Shown here: in pieces, positions 1 to 10,115 of the stretch
Position numbering within the stretch: position 1 is the first letter of the stretch
Layout: every line of letters begins with the position of its first letter
From: Hemileia vastatrix
Taxonomy: Eukaryota; Basidiomycota; Pucciniomycetes; Pucciniales; Zaghouaniaceae
Direction: 5' to 3'
NCBI GenBank assembly: GCA_030280995.1
Contig: JASXTE010000009.1
Span: forward strand, 2,822,501-2,886,500
Length of the DNA: 64,000 nucleotides
Notes under the pieces: generated by a model
The model's input: only the letters and a program-made list of their open reading frames with translations
The model's database searches: none
What the model was told of the DNA's origin: nothing
Translations under genes and position numbers: made by a program

Positions 1-237
1 TTCAGCTTTATTTCCAAATCTGCTACTGACATGGGTCCTTGCCAATACTGCATTGAAAACAATCTCATCTGTACCATCACACCACTGGATCATCCCTACA
101 GAACCTCCTGTGATGCCTGTAACTGTAGGAGGAAGACTTGTTTCAGACCTGCTCCATTTTCCTCTTCAACATCTTCTCCTCCTCCACAACCTGATCCACC
201 TTCTACCAGAACCAAAGATCCAGACCATCCATCCTGA
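1..237 (+). pseudogene. Cysteine-cluster ORF 1 (5' end probably outside window)
   Basis: The plus-strand frame is open from base 1, with its first ATG at 31. It encodes a short cysteine-rich module in which a CQYC pair is followed by a third Cys and then by CDACNCRRKTC (C-x2-C-x6-C, basic loop). The spacing and the basic residues between cysteines resemble half of a fungal Zn2Cys6 cluster. A Pro/Ser-rich tail follows and the frame stops at 237; similar Pro/Ser-rich translation continues in other frames to about 630, so the gene is probably frameshifted. The relative at 1287 has about 25 residues before its first cysteine pair, so the true start here may lie left of the window. The function is unknown; a transposon-borne nucleic-acid-binding protein is the likeliest guess. 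Confidence 0.4.
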
Positions 238-639
238 TCCCCAGACTGGTCAACAAATTACTCCCTTCAAAAAAGAGTGCCAACCCCACTACAACAACTA
301 GCTCTACCATCCCTGGTCCTTCTGATGGTAAGCCAATACTTCTTCATACTGAAGTTCAATCTGAAAAATTTACAGTTCATTTCCATCCTAACGGTGATTA
401 TAACAATGTGGGAACCATTGAAGCACCCCCACCTAATCCATTGCCCACCATCAAAGACAAATTCCAACAGCATTCTTCTCAACAGAAGCATCTAATTCTA
501 AATTACTTCCAATCCACTCCTTCCAGGAATCCACAAAAACCTGAAAAAAAGAAGAACCTCATTCACCAGTTCAAGGCCAATTCCGAACATTTTTTTACAT
601 CTCTTGATTTTTTTCTGAAATTTCTTCTTGCCTGAAAAT

Positions 640-1145
640 CTTGATTTAGAAATAAAAAAATAAAAAAATTTCCTCATTTTAATCTTGGGGGACTAATCCT
701 CAGTTTTAAGTTTTGGGGGACTAACAGCCCTCATTTTATAGTCTTGGGGGACTCAAAAACCCTCAGTTTATGGTCTTGGGGGACTCAAAAACTCTCAGTT
801 TATAGTCTTGGGGTACTCCAAAACCTGAATCAAAAGACAGAACCAGAGATCAAAACATTAAAGACCAAAGAAACAAACTAACATTCTGGGGTAAATTTTC
901 TACAGAGCAGCCAGCTCATCAGTTACCCCCACACTTTCCTTAACAAAATTCAGAGACTCCCCCTTTGGATGACCTCTTCCAGAATCACACCAACTCCCAT
1001 CATCAGTTTATTGTCCTGAAGGACTCAACCCTTAAACCATCCTCAGTTTATAGTCTTGGGGGACTATACCATATTTCAGTTTAAAGTCCTGATGGACTGA
1101 ACACAGAGTTCAGGTTAAAGTTTTGATGGACTTAAAAACACATTT
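640..1145. repeat. Imperfect tandem repeats with core GTCTTGGGGGACT
   Basis: At least seven imperfect copies of a unit reading CAGTTTATAGTCTTGGGGGA plus CTCAAAAAC lie between about 680 and 1140, spaced roughly 40 bp in the first half and wider later, some degraded to CCTGATGGACT. One inserted block at 895-935 (AGAGCAGCCAGCTCATCAGT core) recurs at about 3770 and 4030. This ties the tract to the noncoding tail of the gypsy element on its right. Confidence 0.75.
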
Positions 1146-1156
1146 TGCATATAAGG
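1146..1156 (+). promoter_or_regulatory. Possible TATA box for the ORF at 1287
   Basis: GCATATAAGGG stands about 130 bp upstream of the ATG at 1287 and is followed by a pyrimidine-rich leader, an ordinary arrangement for a fungal promoter. It is supported by motif and position only. Confidence 0.3.
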
Positions 1157-1286
1157 GCGGAGCCACCTCCATGCACAATGCTCCGTATCCAACCTGCTGA
1201 ACTTCCACTCTTTCTTCATCATCTACACATCACTGATAATATTTTCATTCATCTCTTTTCTCTTCATTATTGTTCCTTCACAGATC

Positions 1287-2230
1287 ATGGCTGGATCCCC
1301 AGATTTTGACCCATTGGACCTTCCCTGTTTCACTGCTCCAAAGGACTATGCTTGTAAACAGTGAATCCACATGTGTAGGCATTGTACTTTCACTCTTCCT
1401 ACTCGTCAGGCCAAATTCAATAACAGAGCCTGTGATTCTTGCAACTCAAAAAAGAAAAGATGAGATAGAGACCCCAAATATCCAATACCTCCCCCTTCAC
1501 CTTCTCATAAATATATTTCCAGATCTCCTACCAGGTCACCAGAACCTGAACCTGCTTCCTCTTCTTTATCTTCCGCTCCTTCCAGAAGATCACTCCGTTC
1601 TATTCCCAAAAAACTCCCTAAAAGACCTGCTTTATCTTTTCAAGAATCTGTTTTACCTCAGAAAATTTAGCCAAATCAGCTTCCAGGCTGCTAGACTGTG
1701 TCCAAGCGGCCCACCCATGTTGCCAGAAAGTGAAAATCAGGCTCAAAACTCCCAAATTCAGCCAGATAACAGCCAAAATCCACCATTAAACACCAACAAC
1801 TCTATGTAACAACCTCCTAGTTCTCCAAGAGCAATGCCTACATACAGAAATTCTTCCTAAGATAACCCCCAAAAATTCCAACATCGCCAAAAAGCCTGCT
1901 AGAGGACCTCTTGAAAACACCAGAGCATGCAACACTGCTTGCAAACAAAAATATCCTGTTCCACCAAGAAGAACTAACTACACCTCTCCTCTGGCTGCCA
2001 ATTACTCCTCTAAAAGTTCCATTTCTTCCAGATCTTCATCCAGAAAATCACAACCAGCTTCCAGGTCACCTTCTCTGGTCCTTCCTTCAACAACCCTGGT
2101 ACTCCACCACCAGTGTCCAACCCAACTGGGCAAAGCAATAATAATATCCACAACAAAAACAGCAGTGCTGCTGCTCCAACCAGGCCACAGGAGCGCCCTT
2201 CCTCTCCTACATCTTCTCAACATCATTTAG
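1287..2230 (+). pseudogene. Cysteine-cluster ORF 2, degenerate
   Basis: It starts at an ATG (MAGSPDFDPLDLPCF) after a TATA-like box and leader. The frame then carries MCRHC followed by ACDSCNSKKKR and DRD, the same two-part cysteine module as ORF 1. It has TGA stops after ACKQ (about 1360) and after KKKR (about 1457). The second TGA stands where ORF 1 has its last cysteine. A Ser/Pro/Arg-rich tail follows with more stops and frame changes to about 2230. It is a decayed paralogue of ORF 1 lying in the same orientation, opposite to the neighbouring gypsy pol. Function unknown; zinc binding is inferred from spacing only. Confidence 0.4.
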
Positions 2231-2344
2231 AGAATGATCATTAGAATACATACCTCTATCTGTTTGATCCTCCTTCAACATCCATTCAACTTTCTTCAAA
2301 AGTCCAGATTCCGGCCGCATACAAATTTTAAGAGCTCCCAATCT

Positions 2345-2829
2345 GTAAGTACTAAATTAATAAATTTAATTTCCTTAACAGAGAGCAATTACTGATCTAA
2401 TTCTTCTGTATAGTTGGAACTCTGCCTCCTGACACTAAAATTGGGATTGGACAACCTATAGAAGCTACCTTAATGCTGGATTACACCAACATGAAACAAC
2501 ACCTAAGCATGATGTGTTCAAACATGCTTAAGGCCTTTGCTCTCCATGGTCCATTGAATGAGTTTGAAAATAATCTGAGAAAACAGCTCCTTGATGACCA
2601 CTTGAAGATGTCTAGAATAATCAAGCACACCTTCAAACACTCTATCCCTGCTTCTTCCACTTCTTCCCAAAATTTACCTTCTACTCTGGTCCCTGACCAT
2701 TACAACCCATATACGTTTTCCAGCTGCCTACATCACAAAGAATACAGTTCTTCCACCAATCCTAACAAAAAGCAAAAAGACCACCATAAGTTGGACCAAC
2801 CACCAGAGGCTTCTTCTTCCAGACATTAA
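2345..2829 (+). pseudogene. 3' exon of the cysteine-cluster gene (uncertain)
   Basis: A good splice donor (GTAAGTACTAA, 2345) with candidate acceptors at 2381 and 2413 precedes an open stretch, 2414-2829. This encodes a soluble helical segment (MLDYTNMKQHLSMMCSNMLK at its core) ending in a Ser-rich and Lys/His-rich tail with stop TAA at 2827-2829. No splice choice I tried joins it in frame to ORF 2, which agrees with a decayed gene. No domain was recognised. It may be the C-terminal part of the ORF 2 protein. Confidence 0.3.
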
Positions 2830-3740
2830 AATAAAAAAAAGAAATTAATAATTCACTAACTAGAAAGAACAATAATAATTAACAGATATATAAAAAATTT
2901 GTTTATTTTTATTTTATTTTATCTTATTTATTTATTGTTTATTTATTTTATTTATTTTTTTATTATTTTTATTTTAAACTACTAAAATACTAAAAAAAAA
3001 CTTAAAAATAATAAACAAAATTAACCAAAAATATGAGAGCTGAAAAAAAAATTAAAATGAAATGAATTAAAATAATAAGATGAGATAAAAAATAGTTACA
3101 AACAGTATCCCCCAGCTAATTGATGAGCTGATCCCCTGATACCTTACCCACATCCAAGTGCACCTTGATGTGGATACACCTTTAAATAATTTTTAAATGA
3201 ATTGTGATAAAATAAATTAAGAAAAATAATATAAATAAAGAAATTATGAAATAAATAGAAATGAAAGAAAATAATAAAAAATAAAATAGAGATAAAAAAG
3301 AGAATAGAATTGCCTGGCCAATTGATGAACCTTTCCCCATCAATGCTTTCCCACATCCAGGTGACCCTGATGTGGTGACACCATATAATATAAGTTTGTA
3401 ATTTTTTCCTCTTTATATCCCAATAACCCCCATAAAAAAATTAAAAGAAAAAAAGAGAAAAAAGAAAATAATCTAAACTACCATCAAACACAACCATAGG
3501 CACAAAATTAAAGAAAAGAAAAAGACAAAGTCCAGCTCCATAGAGAGTCCAGTCCAAGGAAATGATCACTGGGTGTGCTCCCTCAAATAAAAAAGAATGA
3601 TGGGAGACCACCAGTGATCCACCACCAGAACCAAAGAAGCCAGTCCTGTACCAGTAAGCCAGTTTAAAATCATAGTGGACTTGAAAGCTGAATAACAAAA
3701 ACCTGAACTAGGATTCAACTAGGACAAACAAAAAACTTGA
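2830..3740. other. AT-rich gene-free stretch
   Basis: Simple A- and T-rich sequence (TTTATTTTA runs at 2890-2970). Two related lines, at about 3105-3175 and 3305-3380, share the order GATGA, CCC, ACCTTxCC, CACATCCA, GTG, CTTGATGTGG, so they look like a diverged duplication. I see no credible gene; ORFs here are translations of low-complexity DNA. Confidence 0.5.
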
Positions 3741-4100
3741 AACAGAAATTTTGGGGTAACTGTTCTACAGAGCAGCCAGCTCATCAGTTACCCCCACACT
3801 TGCCAAAATAATATCTAGAAGCCCCCCTGGGTACCTTCTAACAAAAACACAAAACCAACACATTAAACCATAACCAATAAGAGTGAAGAGTTTGGCACTT
3901 GAAGACCAAAAGAATTTCCAGTTTAAAGTGGTAGAGGACTAAAACCTGTGAAAAGATACCAATACTAGGGTTCAACCAAATTAAGAGAAGGGGTTGGAAA
4001 CAGAAATTCTGGAGTAATTGTTGATAGAGAAGCCAGCCCATCGGTTACCCCCACACTTGCTAAAATAAAATCTAGAATCCATGCCCATGGGTACCTTCTG
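3740..4100. repeat. Two diverged direct repeats in the noncoding tail of gypsy C
   Basis: Blocks at about 3740-3835 and 3995-4090 share GAAACAGAAATTxTGG, then AGCCAGCxCATCxGTTACCC and CCACACTTGC. A third copy lies at about 880-945. They sit immediately downstream (in minus-strand sense) of the integrase stop at 4188 and probably belong to the 3' untranslated part of the element. Confidence 0.65.
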
Positions 4101-4187
4101 CAAAGAAAGTCTCCAAGAAAAAAGATGCAGAGAATCACCAAAAATCCAAAATTAAAGAATGGTCCATAGTTTATCCTCATTGTGGAT

Positions 4188-5117
4188 TCACTCTTCTTCA
4201 ATTCTAGTGCCATTAGGGTAAAGTATCTTCACCTTATCAGGAGCCACTCTCTTCTTTAAGACTGCGCCATCTAACTCCTCCAAAACATAAGAACCTCCAG
4301 ACACCTGAGATCTGACTCTGTAAGGTCCATTCCATATGTCAGCAAACATCTTTCCCCACTGACTCTCCAAACTTCTATTATACACCAAAACCAAACAACC
4401 AGGTTTCAGAGGATTCCTGAGTCTATGAGCCAACTTATTGTCCCAGTATCTGACTGATTGATTTTTTATCTTCATCATTCTAGAGTATGCCTTCTCTTGA
4501 AATTTGTCTCTAAATTCCAACTGTTGCATCCTGGCACAGAGCAAATCTTCAGTCAGCCACACATCATCCCAATCCATTCCAAGATATAAGACTGCCTCCA
4601 AATCCACTGGTAGAACAGCTTTCTGTCCAAAAATTAATTCATAAGGGGAATAGCCAGTTGTCTTTTTCACAGTGACCCTATCAGCAAATAAAACCAAGGG
4701 TAAATAATGCCTCCATTTTTCAGCACTATCACCGCACATCTTCACCAAAGCATTCTTGATAACTTGATGGCCTCTTTAAACCATGCCTTCAGCTTCAGGA
4801 TAATAATCTGTAGCCACTCTTACTTTAGAGCCAACACTTGCCACAGCTTCTTTAAATTCAGCTCCAAACTCTGGCCCACCATCAACAGTCACCAACTTCA
4901 TCAACCCATACCTAAACACCCATTCTTTCTTCAAAAATTTTGCCACATTTTTGGCAGTCAAATTAACCAGAAGTACTGCCTCAACCCAACCAGACAAATC
5001 ATCACTGGAAACAATCAAGTATTTATACCTGCCCTCTTTGATATGGACAGCATCCAGACTGATTCTTCCAAACACAGTTGTTTCACCAGTAGCACGGCCA
5101 ACCTCTTTAGTTTTCAA
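4188..5117 (-). pseudogene. gypsy C integrase core and C-terminus
   Basis: Two minus-strand pieces (5117-4776 and 4748-4188). The first encodes VSSDDLSGWVEAV, then VTVDGGPEFGAEF, corresponding to the DDE/RNase H-fold core of retroviral-type integrases, and ends in YYPEAEGMV. The second continues with HYLPLVLFAD and TGYSPYELIFG, then a basic C-terminal domain (LVYNRSLESQWGKMFADIWN) and a natural-looking stop after RIEEE. The break between them is a single stop or frame change near 4750-4775. The protein would insert element cDNA; it is inactive here. Confidence 0.8.
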
Positions 5118-5183
5118 GTGACCTCTCCTTTGACATTATTCACAAGATTGAACCCAATCCTGCACAGCCAACTTCATACCTGG

Positions 5184-5801
5184 TCACAAAAATCTATCTG
5201 CTACTATTCTACAAGTCTCCCCAAAGCCTCTATGACAAAGGTCTTCATGCAAAGACCTCAACACCAACGCTTGACCCTTCTTCTGAGTCACCACTACATG
5301 AGTATTTAAATGTCTCCTCCTCATAAACCTCCTTCCTGACACATAGAATCCAGGACTCTTCTTCTTGATTGCTACCCAAGTATTGTTATCACAAATATCT
5401 GGCCTCTCCAAGGTTAAAATATATTCAACCATAATAAAATAAAACCCAGTCTGACCCCAGGTCTCATCTTCAAAATCCAACAAAACAAAATCCAAGGGTA
5501 CAACCCTATCATCAAAAGCTCCAGTGTACACATGAGCAAAACAACCAGCCCATCCAGGACACCCATCCCTAGACTTTGGTAAATCCTTTTCTTTCCACTG
5601 AATCTTAAGAGAATTCAGTTCACCGACAAAAACAACATTTTCCAATTTTGAGCCATCCCAAACAACAGCCCCATCTTCATCCACAAAAAACACTCTGATC
5701 ACCAGAATCAAGATGAGAACCAGCCAGTTTAAACTCTTGGTTGAGGAGCAAAAAGTCTTCCAGTTTAGCCTCATGGGGGAGGAGAGAAAAATCTTCAGCA
5801 C
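5184..5801 (-). pseudogene. gypsy C integrase N-terminal (H2C2) region
   Basis: Encodes a segment between RNase H and integrase. Near its end is VLRSLHEDLCHRGFGETCRI, the histidine pair region of an integrase H2C2 zinc finger. The adjoining sequence up to about 5117 would contain the CxxC half but is interrupted by a stop after ADRFL. The first 50 residues are probably translated from another frame. Confidence 0.6.
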
Positions 5802-5999
5802 CCTTTGTGCTGGCCCTAACCACTACGACATCTTCATCAAATTCTTCAGAGCCTTAATCTTCATCTGTGGGTGGTCTTCTTGATAATCCATCTAGAATTG
5901 TAAAAGTTTTTCCTGGCTTGTGCAACAGGTCAAAAGAAAAATGTTAAATAAATGCCACCCACCTAGTAATTGGAGCATTTGGAAGACTAGGTGTATTTA

Positions 6000-6590
6000 T
6001 CATTTGAACCAGAGATTTTGCATCCACCTGCAGCTCAAAATGCTGCCCCCACAAAACGGTTTGTAGCCTCTCCAAATTTTTGCAACACCACACAATTCCA
6101 ACTTTGGCTGAGAATACCTAGATTCAACCTCATTAAAATCCACAGACTCATACCTTACTGGCCTGCCCTTCCCAGCCTTATCTTCCTGAGACAAAACAGC
6201 ACCAGAAGCAATATAACTTGAGTCCACCACCAGATAAAGTTTTCCAGCTTCCCTTCCATAATCCAACTTGTGAAGAATAATATCATCATCTACCACCTTC
6301 TTCAACTTCTGAAAAGCCTCTTCACACTCTTCAGTCCATTCACTCTCAGCATCTTTCCTGGTCAACCTTCTTAAAGGTGAATTCAACAAAGAAAAATCTT
6401 TAATAAAAATCCGGAAATACACACAAACTCTAAAAAATCCCCTAACTTCAGTAGTATTTTTGGGCCTTGGCCATGACTGAATTTTATTAACTTTCTTCTT
6501 TGCAATAATCCTTCCCTCCTTACATACAACATGACCCAGAATTTCCAGAGCAGGAACACAACAACAAAACTTTGACCCAGAAATGGTCAA
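6000..6590 (-). pseudogene. gypsy C reverse transcriptase thumb and RNase H
   Basis: Encodes ILGHVVCKEGRIIAKKKVNK, the conserved C-terminal RT motif (LGHxV), then a connection ending in NSPLRRLTRK and WTEECEEAFQKLK, and RNase H starting LYLVVDSSYIASGAVLSQ. The usual first aspartate of RNase H (TDAS type) appears as VDSS. ESRYSQPKLELCGV is the RNase H helix with the catalytic Glu. The frame breaks at both ends. Confidence 0.8.
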
Positions 6591-6605
6591 AGCAGAATCT
6601 TCAAT

Positions 6606-7037
6606 TTATAAAAATACTCTCTCTAGAGTAATTGAATATTCCCAAACAAATCTCCTTATACCTGGGTTCTCCTTCAGCACCACATTTCCATAATCAGTGG
6701 AGGGTACTTTGATTCCACCATCATCAATAAAGATACCAGCATGAGTAGGAACCTCATCCTGTAAAATCCAAGCCATTTGGGCTTGATATACTTCTACTGA
6801 ATTAGTTGCTCCTTGAGGAAACCTAGTGAGCTGAAATCTTCTCAGAGGAGTCTCAAAAGTTGTAAGTGGCCATGAATTGGTGTGAAGTTCCCTTTCATCA
6901 TAACCACCCATAATATCACCCAAAACATAAAACACCCTTCCAGCAAAAGTTTCCACAAAGTCCTCCACACTTGGCATCTTTCCCACATCCTTGATAGTGA
7001 CACTATTCAAGGCCCTAAGATCAATCACCACCCTCAA
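6606..7037 (-). pseudogene. gypsy C reverse transcriptase palm
   Basis: Encodes RVVIDLRALNSVTIKD (RT motif 2), MPSVEDFVETFAGRVFYVLG with DIMGGYDERELH (motif A; the first catalytic Asp is in GDIMGGY), RFPQGATNSVEVYQ (motif B) and HAGIFIDDGGIK (motif C, xxDD catalytic pair). The catalytic aspartates are kept, but the frame is lost before and after. Confidence 0.85.
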
Positions 7038-7187
7038 CTTCCCATTCTGCTTCTTAACAAAGAAAACTGGACTTGAGTAACTATAAGTTGATTTTTTGTA
7101 TAAACCAGTCCTGACTTGTTCCCTAACAATCTCTATAAAATCATCCCTAATAGCAGCTGGAATCGGAATAGGTATGATTTTCCAAGT

Positions 7188-7859
7188 TTAGTGACAAACC
7201 ACAGGAATCAAGTAATTTTCCCCATAAGAGTGTTTCAACACACCCCATTCCTCTTCAAAAAATGCCACTTCTTTCTCCCTGAGCACAATAATGTGCAACA
7301 AAAATGTCTTTTCCTCATCAGACAACCACCCATCAGGACCAAAATTAACAACTTTCAACCTTTCCACAGTCACCCAAGCGGTTTCCACAAAATCAGGAGG
7401 ATTCTTCACCAGAGGAGTACAGTACAGATCTCTTGAAAACAGAGGTCACTTTAAAGGAGGATTCAAACCTACAGGAATAGGATCATTGACAGGCCTAATC
7501 TTCTGCGCTACCTTCTTATACTTTTCAGCTCCACCATCAACTTGAGGGATCTGCAGAACATCTTCACCACCAGACCTGGAACGAAAACCAAGGGTTTCCC
7601 TATTGCTCACATGTGTGGCTAAGGTAATGTTTTTGAAAGGTGTAGAAGAAACCCTAGCGGTGCACAATCGGGAGGACTTACTTTTAAACCACAATCTCAC
7701 CACTCCACAACTTTTCCACAACTCCACATCTTCATCCTCACTTACATCTTCCAAATCTTCAAATCTTGATTCATCTTCTGAATTACATCTTCTAAAATTG
7801 TGCAGTTTATTCTCATGCCGGAGGCCCAAAAATTGATCTTCACGATCTTCTTTCTTCAA
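7188..7859 (-). pseudogene. gypsy C segment upstream of RT (protease-RT linker)
   Basis: Two overlapping minus-strand open pieces (7409-7188 and 7859-7446). The first has FVETAWVTVERLKVVNFGPD and an acidic/basic helix, typical of the variable region before RT in fungal gypsy elements. The second is rich in charged residues with no recognised motif and includes part of a duplicated block (see the repeats at 7593 and 8034). Confidence 0.45.
7593..7723. repeat. Direct duplication, copy 1
   Basis: Roughly 130 bp from GGTTTCCCTATTGCTCAC to CTCCACAACTTTTCCACA, repeated with about 15 percent difference by eye at 8034-8166. Both copies carry GGTGCACAAT and GGACTTACTTTTA. Confidence 0.75.
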
Positions 7860-7915
7860 AACTTGTGCAGTTTAACCTCATGCTGGAGGCTCAAAAATTG
7901 ATCTTGATGATTTTT
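7800..7915. repeat. Two 65-bp tandem units
   Basis: GTGCAGTTTA, CTCATGC, GGAGGC and CAAAAATTGATCTT occur in the same order starting at 7800 and 7865, a period of 65 bp. The array sits between the two larger duplicate blocks at 7593 and 8034. Confidence 0.7.
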
Positions 7916-8033
7916 ACAAAATTAATTCTTTTCTTCTTTTTTGATTATCTTCAGATTTTTTTCTTGCTTTTCTTCAGTTATCTTTAAATTTTTATCTTAT
8001 TTTCTTGAGTTTTCTTCCATCCTAGAAAAATAG

Positions 8034-8166
8034 CCAGGGGATTCCCCAACGCTCACAGATGTGGCCAAGGTAATGTTATTTGAAAGGCATAGAAGAAACC
8101 TTTGCGGTGCACAATTTGGTGGACTTACTTTTAGACCCCAATCTCACCACTCCACAGCTTTTCCGC
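8034..8166. repeat. Direct duplication, copy 2
   Basis: Second copy of the block at 7593-7723. The roughly 310 bp between the copies is T-rich and has no coding character, so the pol reading frame of element C is disrupted here by a local duplication. Confidence 0.75.
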
Positions 8167-8408
8167 ATATCTTTCAATAAAGATATATATTAAGAATCTT
8201 CTTTTTTGAACTTGAATAAAAATAATTGAAAATATTGAGAGAGAACAGATACTTGATAAAAAACATGAGGAATACTTTCAGAGAAGAGAAACATTATAAA
8301 GAGAAAGTTAAAAATCCACTTGGTATATCTCCAAGGGAGCTGACCTACTGCAACCTGGGAGTTACTCATCTGGGGGAGAGGTTTTAGCAATATGGAGATC
8401 AGCCCTCA

Positions 8409-8867
8409 TCACTCTAATAAAGACAGACTCTCACTAGAGCCTGAGTCACACTCCAAAAAACCAGAGGCAGAACTGACTTCTTTAATTCTCCTACTACAAT
8501 CCATGCACCGGCATATTGAAGACAAGCCAGGCCTGCTCTCCCAACCATCATCTCCAGGAGATGAAAACCTCATGTGAAGTGTCCTTTCATCTTCATCAGT
8601 AAACTCCAAACTTATTCCCATATCAAACTGATAACCAATTCTTGCTTGAAAATCCTTCAAGAATGGTCCACCCAAAACAGCTTTTATGTTGCCTTTGGCA
8701 ATGTAAACATTAACCTTCCCTGAGGCTCCACCAACATCCAGCTTCAAAAATTCAGCTGTCTCAATCAACTCAGTGACATGGCCACCAATTCCTGTCTTGA
8801 TGGGGAGGCCCAGATGAGTAGCCTCAAACAAAGAAATCAGGTTAATCTGAGAAGCTGAATTAACCAA
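8409..8867 (-). pseudogene. gypsy C retropepsin-like protease
   Basis: Encodes VNSASQINLISLFEATHLGL at the position of the D-S/T-G-A/S active-site loop of an aspartic protease; the hydrophobic context (INLIS, then GIGGHVTEL) fits. The catalytic Asp is replaced by Asn and the Gly by Ala. Downstream GNIKAVLGGPFLKDFQARI matches the usual ILGxPWL region before the flap end. The protein would mature Gag-Pol, but this copy cannot be active. Confidence 0.7.
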
Positions 8868-8969
8868 TTGCCTAGCCTCTCTGCCATTCAGAGTGATTTT
8901 GACATAACACAGAGGTGCAGAAAACTGAGTCTCTAACCCCTCACCATACTTCTCAGCAGAATCACAAAT

Positions 8970-9479
8970 TTATTCCACCTCCCCAGAAGAAACCCTTCTT
9001 CTGGTCAACAACTTTTTATGTCTATCAGCCAACCCAGGACTGATAGCATACAATTCCCCATAAGAAAGGGAAACCTGAAAATTATTCATCCTTTCCAGAA
9101 CAGAGTCCATAACATTAGATTGTCCAGAAACTACTGGCCTCTCAAAGTGAGCCCTTGGCTTAACTACCTTGGTCCTAGAAATCTCCTGAGGACCAGAACC
9201 ACCAACAGATTTACCATCAACAGGAATCAAACCAGATCCCTCACCAGAACCTCTAACTCCAGCAGGCTTTGGCAATTAAGCCAAAGGGACATATTCCTCT
9301 GAGTCAGAATCAACATCCATAGGCATTGGCTCACCATTCATATCGAATGCACCAAAACTAGGGGGGCCTATATCAGCAATCCCCTTCTGCATCATTTTCA
9401 GCTCCTCTTTGCTGTACTTCCTCCTAGCTGCACTCAGTTTAGTATCCACCTTTGAAGCCTTAGGATTATGGTTGGGCAT
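8970..9479 (-). pseudogene. gypsy C gag-protease linker
   Basis: Two pieces (9479-9276 and 9275-8970) separated by one stop in the same frame. They encode KYSKEELKMMQKGIADIGPP, an acidic stretch (MDVDSDSEEY), then VKPRAHFERPVVSGQSNVMD and a basic end. This region of fungal gypsy polyproteins has no named domain. It belongs to the element by frame and position. Confidence 0.5.
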
Positions 9480-10085
9480 GAGAACTTTTCTTAGGCCTTC
9501 CCACCTTTGCTGCTTCTACATCATTGACACCAGCCAAGCATTCACCACTTGGCTGTCCACCACAAGAATACAACTCCAAACCACCAAAGGAAGTAGAAAA
9601 ATAGACCTTTTTCACCTCCTTCCCTTTTACCTTGACATCATCATCTTCCTTACCAGAAGAATTCCCCTGATCAGGAATCTCCTCAAAACTTGGCCTCCTC
9701 TGATTGAGAAAATTCCTTCTCCTGAACAAATCAACGGGAGCCTGCACCTCACTGGGCTTCACAAATGAATTATCAGGGAAGTTGAACACCCTGCCATAAA
9801 ACTCCACCTTTCCCTCTGATACATCTCTGTTCACAGCCCAACAATGATGGGACTTGTGCCCCTCCTGCTGCAATAAGAGAAGACCCAAGGATCACTCTTA
9901 CCAGCCCTCCAATCAAAATCTTTAGGCTGAGAAGGAGCCTTATTGGCCTTCTTAGACTCCTGAACAAAAATATTTAGCTGTTTTTTCAGATCAGCCAACT
10001 GCTCCACCATTGGGTCCCTTTCCTCTTTGGGAACCTTCACAATATTCATCTCATCCTCCTTTACTCTATTCTCCTCTTCAGCCAA
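9466..10085 (-). pseudogene. gypsy C nucleocapsid region with split zinc knuckle
   Basis: The 10085-9831 piece carries a charged coiled-coil (EEENRVKEDEMNIVKVPKEE) and ends in FSYC. The overlapping frame 9888-9466 continues QQEGHKSHHC. Together these give the Cys-Cys-His-Cys order of a retroviral zinc knuckle, with a frameshift near 9875. A Pro/Arg-rich linker follows (DLFRRRNFLNQRRPSFEE). The role would be nucleic-acid packaging. Confidence 0.6.
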
Positions 10086-10115
10086 AGCCTCACTGACTTT
10101 GCTGACATATTTGGC

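Noticed and set aside
1360..1460. UGA recoding as cysteine
   Set aside because: Other stops and frame changes in the same ORF and in all neighbouring elements make simple decay the better explanation.
3144..3698. Two minus-strand ORFs rich in Phe and Ile
   Set aside because: They arise from AT-rich noncoding DNA, with no conserved motif and overlapping a diverged duplication.
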